12,275 nucleotides of DNA from the NCBI GenBank assembly GCA_035290045.1, contig DATDVH010000048.1, positions 1-12,275 of the forward strand, read 5' to 3'. Positions 6,211 through 12,275 of the stretch are shown piece after piece. This DNA is from DATDVH01 sp035290045 (GTDB lineage Bacteria; Patescibacteriota; Microgenomatia; UBA1406; HO2-37-13b). How positions within the stretch are numbered: position 1 is the first letter of the stretch; every line of letters begins with the position of its first letter. The notes beneath the pieces are model-generated. The model was not told the origin of the DNA and ran no database searches. It worked only from the letters and a program-made list of their open reading frames with translations. The translations under genes were made by a program, and so were the position numbers.

Positions 6211-7911
6211 ATGGAACAGAACGAAAACATTATTGAAGTACACGCTCCCGGTGCCCCTCTTTCTTCACCGGGTTCCCGTCTCTCTCCGCTTGAAGAATTG
6301 AATAACACCTATCTTGCAACCATCAAAACATTCTCTCCTGAGAAACGATCGCACAAAGAACAGTTAATCACCACTATGTATCACACACTCCATACACGCT
6401 TGAGCCAACAAACAGAGTGGGCTTACAAAGAAAAACAACAAGCAATCCTGCGGTTAAAGCTTGCGCGCTACTTTCAGCGAGCGGATGCGTGCGATGTCAA
6501 TACTCTCTATGATGCCATCTATGAAAATCCCTCATTTATCAACACTGAAAAAGGAGGATTGCACAAATTATTTGACATCCATGAGCAAAAGACTCTCCAA
6601 AAAATAGCTGAGATGAGAAAAAAAAGAGCAAACATAACAGAAGACGCTGAATACAATCCCTATGAAGCACTGCTTGCTTCCTCATCAGGCGAGTATTATC
6701 TTGCTCGACTCCTCAATATGCATCACCTTGAAAAAGAGTCAGAGTATATGCGCCACTGCGTGGGGACAAGCGACTCATACCTTAATCGGATGAAAAGCGG
6801 AGAAATTGAGATATTGTCTTTCAGAAGAACACCGTGGTACAATCCCCTCACCAAACAACTAGAAGGAGACGTTCCCTTTCTCACCATTGAGTATCATCCC
6901 AAAGATTGCATCATCACGCAAATAAAAAAAGAAAACGATCAGTATCTGACCTCCGCTGATCCGTACACATCTGATTTCTTTGCTATCTTAGGACGTCTGT
7001 CAACCACCCATACTGATAACGGCAGTCCTCGTATGATCGCCACGATATCCTCAAGTGAATTAGAGAGCTTTGATGTCAAACCAAACCATCTGTTGACTGA
7101 CCGTGGTGAGATAAATTTTCACGATATTCCCCCCTCTGATACTCCGTTCATATTAAAAGCAGGTGCTATACCACTGACTCCTGATAATGTTACACATGAA
7201 GACGTATCACATCTTCTTCGTATCTTTGAGAAGCTCATCATACCTTCCGATCAGATTGCGCGTACCCCTGACGAAATCAAAAGAGGAACGAAGACCTATG
7301 TCGGAGAGCTTGTCCACGGTATCTTCGACAAAATCCAGGAATACGGCATCGAGCACGTCTATACCTCTTTCCCCGAAGGCAGGATCAGAATTGAAAAGGA
7401 TTTTGAAGTGGTGCCCATGACTCTTAGAGAATTTGAAAAACAAATAGAACAACACAACATAAGCTCCACCGACAGATCGCTCCATATACAACTTTCCAAT
7501 TACGCCAAGTCCATGATGCAAAAAATCGGAACGCGGGAACACTCGGCATTGCAAAGGCAAGAAACTTTTTCTCTGGTCAGGCTCAAAGTCCGCGATCTTG
7601 GTTTCCCGAAAGATAAATATCCAACTACGGACCAAATCTACAAGCGCATCGAAAAACTGGGCCTCGAACTCTGCCCGCCTGAAACCGGCCCGCATTATCG
7701 GTTTCAATATATGGATCAACCAATTGACGAGGCGTTGTGTATTGGCATGAAACCAATCGTCGGTCGCGGCGGCAACCCGTGCGTTTTCGGCTTGGTACGG
7801 TACGATGGCGTTTTTTGGCTGGGCGACTGTTGGGCGTGTCCGGGCGACGAGTGGGTTCCCGTCGATGGTTTTGTCTTCCGCCTCCGAAAGTTGAAAAACT
7901 TGAAAACTTAG
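6211..7911 (+). CDS. PcfJ-like protein with GC-rich Patescibacteria-type C-terminal module
   Basis: This 566-residue protein has no signal peptide or membrane span. Residues ~1-165 are charged and helical. Residues ~170-245 contain LEKESEYMRHCVG (173-185), then KSGEIEILSFR (195-205) and a beta-rich PFLTIEYHP segment. This matches the PcfJ core (a Met-x-His-Cys-Val-Gly box, then G-x-I-x-x-x-S-x-R), known from conjugative plasmids and phages and of unknown biochemical function. Residues ~275-450 are unrecognised. Residues ~451-560 form a separate module: RDLGFPKD, TTDQIY, LGLELCPPETGPHYRFQY (483-500), DQP (502-504), then Trp-rich repeats ending FVFRLRK (554-560). I recognise this module as a recurrent C-terminal unit of CPR hypothetical proteins. 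Its DNA is GC-rich (36/60 at 7741-7800; 38/60 at 7801-7860), unlike the neighbours. The start at 6211 follows the GT4 stop by 7 bases. The frame opens earlier at 6142, but only inside the GT4 gene. Confidence 0.75.
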   Translation: MEQNENIIEVHAPGAPLSSPGSRLSPLEELNNTYLATIKTFSPEKRSHKEQLITTMYHTLHTRLSQQTEWAYKEKQQAILRLKLARYFQRADACDVNTLYDAIYENPSFINTEKGGLHKLFDIHEQKTLQKIAEMRKKRANITEDAEYNPYEALLASSSGEYYLARLLNMHHLEKESEYMRHCVGTSDSYLNRMKSGEIEILSFRRTPWYNPLTKQLEGDVPFLTIEYHPKDCIITQIKKENDQYLTSADPYTSDFFAILGRLSTTHTDNGSPRMIATISSSELESFDVKPNHLLTDRGEINFHDIPPSDTPFILKAGAIPLTPDNVTHEDVSHLLRIFEKLIIPSDQIARTPDEIKRGTKTYVGELVHGIFDKIQEYGIEHVYTSFPEGRIRIEKDFEVVPMTLREFEKQIEQHNISSTDRSLHIQLSNYAKSMMQKIGTREHSALQRQETFSLVRLKVRDLGFPKDKYPTTDQIYKRIEKLGLELCPPETGPHYRFQYMDQPIDEALCIGMKPIVGRGGNPCVFGLVRYDGVFWLGDCWACPGDEWVPVDGFVFRLRKLKNLKT

Positions 7912-8057
7912 CGCTTGAGCTTTTTGATGCTTTGCTTCTTTGCTTTTTTGAGTTTTTTCTGCCACCATTTTTTGTTTGCGCTCACTTGTCAGTGGGGGAT
8001 ACTATTTACCAGATGGGTTGCATTGGGTGGTTACGGCTTCCCAAAACCCGTATAACA

Positions 8058-8109
8058 CATGCAGATTGAGAGTCCGTTCGGTTACGACTTGGCGGAGAGG
8101 ATCTGCATG
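8058..8109. repeat. 9-bp inverted repeat upstream of the second GT2 gene
   Basis: CATGCAGAT (8058-8066) and ATCTGCATG (8101-8109) are perfect complements separated by 34 bases. Inside them AGTC (8071-8074) is complementary to GACT (8086-8089). The right arm falls at about -35 relative to the TATAAT at 8126, so an operator bound by a dimeric regulator is possible. An RNA structure from read-through transcription is the alternative. Confidence 0.55.
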
Positions 8110-8125
8110 ATTGTCAACAAAATAG

Positions 8126-8131
8126 TATAAT
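8126..8131 (+). promoter_or_regulatory. Perfect TATAAT -10 for the GT2-GT39 pair
   Basis: TATAAT is separated by six bases from the ATG-ATG at 8138-8143. The spacing is the same as at 6199-6211 and predicts transcription starting at the first ATG (leaderless mRNA). At 17 bases upstream the sequence is CTGCAT, a poor -35 that lies within the right arm of the inverted repeat. That fits a promoter needing an activator, or one controlled by an operator. Confidence 0.5.
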
Positions 8132-8137
8132 CTTCAA

Positions 8138-9046
8138 ATGATGAAGCTTTCAGTGGTGATTCCTGTTTATAGAAACAAAGAGTTGTTGATGACTAATCTT
8201 GCGCATAATTATCAATTCTTGAAAAAATACGAGATTATTTTAGTTGATGACGCGTCAAAAGTCGGGATAAAAGAGGAAGTAAACAAAAATTTTCCCTCGT
8301 TTATTGTTATAAAACATGTTGTTAATACTGGTTTTTCGCAGACTGTCAATGATGGTGTGGCACAATCAAAGGGGGAGTTTATTTTACTTCTCAATTCCGA
8401 TGTGAAACTCCGCGATCGCAGTTTTGAAAAAGCTATGACTCATCTTAAAAAAGATACGTCTCTTTTTGCAGTGAGTTTTGCACAGATAGAGAAGGACGGA
8501 AACATAGTGGGGAAAAATTCAATATATTTTTCAAAGGGATTATTTCACCACAGAAAAGCACAAGATATTTCTTTTGGATTAAACGCGTGGGCAGAGGGCG
8601 GCGCCTCAATCATTCGCGCTTCCTATTTTCGCAAGCTTGGTGGTTTTGATACTTTGTACGCGCCGTTTTATTGGGAAGATATTGATCTTTCGTATCGCGC
8701 ATACAAGCGTGGGTGGAAAGTATTGTTTGATCCGACCATTCTTGTTGAACATCATCATGAATCCACCATTGGTAAATATTTTGTGAAGAAAAAAATATCA
8801 AAGATAGTTTTTCGTAATCAGTTTATATTCATCTGGAAAAATATCACCGATGCCCACTTATTTTTTTTTCATCTTATTTTTCTTCCCTTCCTTTTACTTA
8901 AGCTTTTATTTAAGCAGACAGAATTGTTTTTCAGTTTTTTTCAGGCACTGAAAAAACTTCCTCATATTTTAAAAAAAAGAAACGATGAATTGCTCAAAAA
9001 AAAAGTCAGTGATAAAGAAATTTTGAGATTATTTATGCATGAATAA
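8138..9046 (+). CDS. Family 2 glycosyltransferase, rhamnosyltransferase (WbbL)-like
   Basis: This 302-residue GT-A enzyme carries VVIPVY (6-11), VDDAS (36-40) and NTGFSQTVNDG (63-73). NSDV (86-89) is the DxD-equivalent. GGFD (168-171) and WEDIDLSYRAYKRGW (179-193) form the ED/RG acceptor-side signature of WbbL-type transferases, which move dTDP-rhamnose or related sugars onto polyprenyl-diphosphate-linked glycans. The C-terminal ~70 residues contain a hydrophobic patch (about 232-262) that probably associates with the membrane, followed by a Lys-rich amphipathic tail. The family is typical of O-antigen, capsule and cell-wall linker assembly. The substrate here is inferred only by family. Two consecutive ATGs (8138 and 8141) are possible starts, and 8138 lies at the predicted transcription start. 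It overlaps the next gene by 8 bases, so the two form a translationally coupled pair. Confidence 0.85.
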   Translation: MMKLSVVIPVYRNKELLMTNLAHNYQFLKKYEIILVDDASKVGIKEEVNKNFPSFIVIKHVVNTGFSQTVNDGVAQSKGEFILLLNSDVKLRDRSFEKAMTHLKKDTSLFAVSFAQIEKDGNIVGKNSIYFSKGLFHHRKAQDISFGLNAWAEGGASIIRASYFRKLGGFDTLYAPFYWEDIDLSYRAYKRGWKVLFDPTILVEHHHESTIGKYFVKKKISKIVFRNQFIFIWKNITDAHLFFFHLIFLPFLLLKLLFKQTELFFSFFQALKKLPHILKKRNDELLKKKVSDKEILRLFMHE

Positions 9047-10634
9047 AAGATTCGTTATTATCTGTCTTGCATTATTCAGTTTATTTTCTCTCGGATTACA
9101 TATATATAAGAGTAATAAAGTTCCGACATGCATCAATGCTGATGAGGCGGCGTTTGGATATAATGCATATTCTATTTTGAAGACTGGAAAAGATGAATAT
9201 GGCGCTTTTCTTCCTCTCAGACTGAAATCATTTGGTGATTATAAACTGCCATTGTATTCTTATTTAAGTATTCCTTTTATCGGGATGTTTGGTCTCAATG
9301 AGTTTTCCACACGGTTGCTCTCATATGTCGTCGGTATTTTATTTCCTCTTCTTATCTACTTTTTGTCAAAAGAACTTTTTAACAATAAAAAAATAGCTTT
9401 GATTTCTGCATTTTTGATGAGTGTATCACCGTGGATGAATACGTTATCGCGACAAGCACATGAGGCCAGTCTGGCGGCGTTTTTCATCACTCTGGCGCTT
9501 ATTTTTTTTCTCAGATTTATGAAGCGTCGGACTCTTCTTGACAGTCTATTTTTTTCGCTGTTTAATGGACTGAGTCTATTTTCGTATCATATCAGCCGTA
9601 CTTTTGCACTTTTTTTCTTTTGCGCTTTTATTATTTTTTTGATAAAGAATAGACAAAAAATAGTTACTCGCCGTCAATTGGTTTTTTTATCTCTTTTTCT
9701 TATTCCATTATTCTTTTTCATATTTTCAGAATTAAAATACCCAGCAACACGATTACAAAATCTTATCTTTTACAACACTGCTGGGTTTAACTTAAGAATC
9801 AACGAATTAAGAGGAGAACATGATGTAAGAATGCTTCATAATAAAGTAGTAGTTGGAGTTATTCAAATTATGAATGAATATGCGAAATATTTCTCCCCAG
9901 CGTTTCTTATCACTCACGGAGATCTTAATGTGCGATTTGGACATCAAGGTATTTCTCCCATATCTATTATTGAGTATTTATTTCTTTTCATAGGACTATA
10001 CTATCTTTTCAAACAAAAAGAGCGTAATCGTTATATTATTTTGATTATTTTACTTCTTTCTCCGATTTCCGCCTCGCTTGTGTGGCAGGAATATTCATTG
10101 ACACGCTCTTTTTATATGATTGTTCCACTTCTTTTAATTATTGGATATGGTATAGGGAAACACAAAAAATTATTCATAGGAGTTATTTGTATTGTCTACA
10201 TGTTTTTATTATTCATGAGTTGGGATTTTTATTTTTTTCATTATCCAAAAAGGCCCTTAGTGATACGAGGATTTCAATGTGGATATAAAGAACTTGCAGA
10301 ATACGTGCGTACCAATTATACTCGTTTTTCTGAATTTAAAATCACTCCGAGACATGGACAACCCTATATTTTTTTACTCTATTATTTAGGTATTGACCCA
10401 AATAAATACCAGCGCATCGCTCATTTATCTCCTCCTGATAAATATGGATTTGGACAAGTTGAGAAGTTTGATAAGTTTGATTTCAATTTTAATCTTGATA
10501 TCCCAAAAAATGGAGTTTCGTATATTGGCTACCCTGAGAATTTTATTGATAATCCACATATAGATCAAACTAAAATAAAAAAAATAGTAGTTGGAGGAGA
10601 AGAAATATTCCTGATATACGATAATCTACAATAA
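9039..10634 (+). CDS. Family 39-like GT-C membrane glycosyltransferase
   Basis: This 531-residue polytopic membrane protein has an N-terminal anchor (about 4-22). Its first outer loop holds NADEAAFGYNAYSI (33-46), with the Asp-Glu pair typical of GT39/ArnT-like enzymes. Next come TGKDEYG (49-55), FGDYKLPLYSY (65-75), SPW (130-132) and SRQAHEAS (137-144). Several more membrane spans run to about residue 395, and a soluble C-terminal domain follows (about 400-531). Family 39-like GT-C proteins transfer a sugar from polyprenyl phosphate to proteins or envelope glycans outside the membrane. The loop-1 acidic pair is the catalytic/metal site. Unlike the YDQ-type GT-C pair at 1110-4211, it has the classical DE motif, so it belongs to another subfamily. 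Its ATG overlaps the end of the WbbL-like gene by 8 bases. Its stop is three bases from the stop of rpoD on the other strand. Confidence 0.82.
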   Translation: MNKRFVIICLALFSLFSLGLHIYKSNKVPTCINADEAAFGYNAYSILKTGKDEYGAFLPLRLKSFGDYKLPLYSYLSIPFIGMFGLNEFSTRLLSYVVGILFPLLIYFLSKELFNNKKIALISAFLMSVSPWMNTLSRQAHEASLAAFFITLALIFFLRFMKRRTLLDSLFFSLFNGLSLFSYHISRTFALFFFCAFIIFLIKNRQKIVTRRQLVFLSLFLIPLFFFIFSELKYPATRLQNLIFYNTAGFNLRINELRGEHDVRMLHNKVVVGVIQIMNEYAKYFSPAFLITHGDLNVRFGHQGISPISIIEYLFLFIGLYYLFKQKERNRYIILIILLLSPISASLVWQEYSLTRSFYMIVPLLLIIGYGIGKHKKLFIGVICIVYMFLLFMSWDFYFFHYPKRPLVIRGFQCGYKELAEYVRTNYTRFSEFKITPRHGQPYIFLLYYLGIDPNKYQRIAHLSPPDKYGFGQVEKFDKFDFNFNLDIPKNGVSYIGYPENFIDNPHIDQTKIKKIVVGGEEIFLIYDNLQ

Positions 10635-10637
10635 TTT

Positions 10638-11729
10638 TCATTCAATAAAATCTCTCAATTTTTTGGCGCGTGTAGGATGACGGAGTTTGCGAATAGCTTT
10701 TGATTCTATTTGACGAATGCGCTCTCGGGTAACCCTGAATTCTTTCCCGACCGATTCTAATGTTTTTGGTTTTCCATCATCAAGACCAAATCTCATAATC
10801 AATACTTTTTTCTCTCTATCAGATAAAGTGTCTAATACATCATTCAAATAATCTCTTAAAAATTCTTTTGATACTTTATCATAGAGTGTTGGTTTATTTT
10901 GATCCGAGATAAACTCTTCAAGAGTGGTCTCTTTATCGTCACCTATAGGGGTTGAGAGTGATTTCGGATGTTGAGAAATTTTGATTAAATTTTCCACTTC
11001 CTTTACGGTGATACATAGTTCTTTCGCAATCTCCTTATTGGAAGGATCTCGTCCTAATTTTTGAGTCAATCTTCGCTGAGTTTTATAATATCTGTTTATG
11101 TGATCAACCATATGCACAGGAATACGTATAGTACGAGATTGATCAGCGATTGCTCGTGTGATGGCTTGTCTGATCCACCATGTTGCATAGGTAGAAAATT
11201 TATATCCTCTTCTCCAATCGTATTTTTCTACTCCCTTGATCAGTCCTTGATTGCCTTCTTGAATGAGGTCAAGAAAAGATAGTCGTCGTCCAAGATATTT
11301 TTTTGCGATGGAAACGACTAATCTCAGATTTGATTTTATCAATTTCCGACGAGCATTGAGATCGTTTTTCTCGTATGCTTTCGCAAGTCGTATCTCTTCG
11401 TCAAAATTGATGAGGGGATATCTGCCAATTTCCCGAAGATACATCTTTATAGGGTCAAGTGATTCTCCTTGTTTGAGTGCGACGATTTGTTTTAACTCTT
11501 TTTCAATTTCTTCAACTGATTGATGCGCTTGTTTTTCTTCTTCTGTTGAGACATTTTCAAAAATATCTATATTTTTTTTGATTGCTCGTTCAAAAAAATC
11601 ATCAACTGCTTCAATGTGGCGTTCTGGGTTTGGGTACACAAAAAAAATATCATCAAGAACGACAAAACCATTTTCTTCACCTTGTCGTATAAGTTCTTTG
11701 ACTGTTTTTGGTATTTTCTGAATATTCAT
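10638..11729 (-). CDS. rpoD: RNA polymerase primary sigma factor
   Basis: This 363-residue sigma-70 family protein shows all the regions of a primary sigma factor. There is a short divergent N-terminal region (1-85), compatible with a reduced region 1.1. Region 1.2 begins at DPIKMYLREIGRYPL (92-106). Region 2 spans NLRLVVSIAKKYLGR to the -10-recognition helix STYATWWIRQAITRAI (179-194) and RTIRIPVHM (199-207). Region 3 covers about 208-285. Region 4 carries LSDREKKVLIMRFGL (302-316) and the -35-binding helix-turn-helix TLESVGKEFRVTRERIRQIE (323-342). It is shorter than the E. coli protein, lacking the large non-conserved insert. It binds core RNA polymerase and directs recognition of TATAAT/TTGACA-type promoters, fitting the -10 elements seen here. 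It lies 13 bases after the probable dnaG, the conserved macromolecular-synthesis order. It ends on TGA and converges with the GT39-like gene. No ribosome-binding site is visible. Confidence 0.95.
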   Translation of the reverse strand: MNIQKIPKTVKELIRQGEENGFVVLDDIFFVYPNPERHIEAVDDFFERAIKKNIDIFENVSTEEEKQAHQSVEEIEKELKQIVALKQGESLDPIKMYLREIGRYPLINFDEEIRLAKAYEKNDLNARRKLIKSNLRLVVSIAKKYLGRRLSFLDLIQEGNQGLIKGVEKYDWRRGYKFSTYATWWIRQAITRAIADQSRTIRIPVHMVDHINRYYKTQRRLTQKLGRDPSNKEIAKELCITVKEVENLIKISQHPKSLSTPIGDDKETTLEEFISDQNKPTLYDKVSKEFLRDYLNDVLDTLSDREKKVLIMRFGLDDGKPKTLESVGKEFRVTRERIRQIESKAIRKLRHPTRAKKLRDFIE

Positions 11730-11733
11730 ATAT

Positions 11734-11750
11734 TACTATATTTTATAGTA
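11734..11750. repeat. Short AT-rich hairpin at the dnaG-rpoD junction
   Basis: TACTATA (11734-11740) and TATAGTA (11744-11750) are perfect complements around a 3-base loop, spanning the dnaG stop codon. On the minus strand the structure ends four bases before the rpoD ATG. It also contains TATAGT, ending five bases from that ATG, which could instead be a -10 element for rpoD. Confidence 0.45.
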
Positions 11751-12275
11751 CGGTAAGCTTTTTTTCTACTTCAGATAAATCCTTCATTAACATCTTTATA
11801 TTGTTCTCATTGGGAGTTTCTTCTCTCATTTCTATGCTTATTTTATTTTTAAGGGATTGTCGTTTAAGCTCATACAATGTACGAGTGGATGTTTTTTCAT
11901 TTACGTTTGGATCAAAAATAACCATGTCAAAAAGCAGTATTTCATCAAAAACAGGTAAAAGAGCCGCAGAAAGTGATTGAATAAAACGTTGAATTTCAAA
12001 GGTGGTATTATGTTTCAAAAAAATAACTAATTCATTCAGTATTTTTTGATATGCAATAATGGAAAAATCAGATGTGTGAAATATGTGTTGCATGGTGGTC
12101 AAAAATACTGATGGATCATCTTCTTGGAAAAGATAGTGAAGAATATATTTTTGCATTAAATCAAAACGATTCGTCTCGTGCATTGTTCGTTTAAGGGGAA
12201 TTCTTTTCCTCAAAATTTTTTGTCTCTTGATTTTCTGCATCAATGATTCAATTGATCGGGGTTCAACATCTAAGA
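11743..12275 (-). CDS. dnaG: Probable DNA primase, C-terminal part (partial at right edge)
   Basis: About 177 codons are present, open to the right edge, so the start and the zinc and TOPRIM domains lie outside the window. The visible protein is helical and charged: a Lys/Arg-rich linker (near MQKIKRQKILRKRIPLKR), a LMQKYILHYLFQEDDPSVF helix resembling the start of the primase C-terminal helicase-binding domain, a FDEILLFD segment, and a long charged helix ending in SEVEKKLTVL. Sequence similarity alone is weak, because this domain is poorly conserved. The assignment leans on position: it ends 13 bases before rpoD on the same strand, the classical dnaG-rpoD order. If correct, it makes RNA primers for replication and this domain docks on DnaB helicase. 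ATG 12240 and TTG 12243 are internal codons rather than starts, since the frame continues upstream. Confidence 0.7.
   Translation of the reverse strand, partial: LDVEPRSIESLMQKIKRQKILRKRIPLKRTMHETNRFDLMQKYILHYLFQEDDPSVFLTTMQHIFHTSDFSIIAYQKILNELVIFLKHNTTFEIQRFIQSLSAALLPVFDEILLFDMVIFDPNVNEKTSTRTLYELKRQSLKNKISIEMREETPNENNIKMLMKDLSEVEKKLTVL

Larger units (their letters stand above)
7912..8137. other. Non-coding stretch after the PcfJ-like gene
   Basis: This 226-base gap is the longest in the window. Its first ~60 bases are T-rich with repeated GCTTT units and hold no clear hairpin-plus-T terminator. The rest is of mixed composition, with a near-perfect direct repeat (GGTTACGGCTT at 8029-8039 and GGTTACGACTT at 8080-8090), the inverted repeat at 8058-8109, and the TATAAT at 8126. 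An open frame can be drawn through it on the plus strand, but it is Leu/Phe/Cys-rich with no recognisable features and I do not call it a gene. No tRNA cloverleaf was found. Confidence 0.6.

Noticed and set aside
7207..7968. 253-codon open frame on the minus strand across the PcfJ-like gene's 3' half
   Set aside because: It is antisense to a frame that carries recognisable PcfJ and C-terminal module motifs. Its translation shows no family features, and its length is explained by the GC-rich stretch having few stop codons.
7737..8069. Plus-strand 110-codon open frame through the end of the PcfJ-like gene and the gap
   Set aside because: Arg-rich, then Leu/Phe/Cys-rich translation with no motif. 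The first half overlaps the well-supported FVFRLRK module in another frame. A frameshift extension of the module is not needed, because FVFRLRK near the stop is the usual end.
7912..8137. tRNA, small RNA or CRISPR repeats in the gap
   Set aside because: GTTCG at 8076-8080 looked like a T-loop, but no acceptor stem or cloverleaf forms around it. There are only two copies of a short repeat and no regular repeat-spacer pattern.
10638..11729. UGA recoding to glycine, as in some Patescibacteria
   Set aside because: rpoD, the GT2 at 4376 and the GT-C at 2619 all end on TGA at places expected for their families, and no conserved frame continues through them.

Overview
The window is a densely packed, AT-rich bacterial chromosome segment. 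It most likely comes from a Patescibacteria (Candidate Phyla Radiation) genome of Parcubacteria type. Four things point that way: a compact dnaG-rpoD pair; a PcfJ-like protein ending in a C-terminal module that I recognise from many such genomes; many membrane glycosyltransferases with very little intergenic DNA; and the absence of Shine-Dalgarno sequences before every start examined. The lineage call is an inference from gene content. UGA acts as stop (for example rpoD ends on TGA just after its conserved C-terminus), so the glycine-recoded Gracilibacteria/Absconditabacteria are unlikely.

Left part (1-4211): three polytopic GT-C glycosyltransferases. A leftward GT87/MptB-like gene runs off the left edge. 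It is divergent from a rightward gene, and their two ATG codons overlap in a single CATG. The rightward gene meets a leftward paralogue tail to tail, and the two stop codons abut with no spacer.

Middle (4212-6203): a 164-base divergent promoter region, then a GT2 and a GT4 glycosyltransferase overlapping by 23 bases. The GT4 resembles eukaryotic ALG11 in its sugar-nucleotide site.

Middle-right (6211-8137): a 566-residue PcfJ-like protein whose last ~110 codons form a compositionally distinct, GC-rich module (about 60% GC by hand count, against about 20-35% in the glycosyltransferase genes). A 226-base non-coding stretch follows, with a 9-bp inverted repeat just upstream of a perfect TATAAT.

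Right part (8138-12275): a WbbL-type GT2 and a GT39-like membrane glycosyltransferase overlapping by 8 bases. These converge on a leftward rpoD (housekeeping sigma factor), itself preceded by the C-terminal part of a probable dnaG (primase) that runs off the right edge.

Functionally this is a cell-envelope glycan or protein-glycosylation locus next to the replication/transcription core. The cytoplasmic GT2 and GT4 enzymes could build a lipid-linked oligosaccharide or charge polyprenyl phosphate. The four GT-C enzymes would then use polyprenyl-phosphate sugars on the outer face of the membrane. No flippase, polymerase or oligosaccharyltransferase lies in the window. Several genes have -10 elements so close to their ATG that leaderless or nearly leaderless mRNAs are likely.
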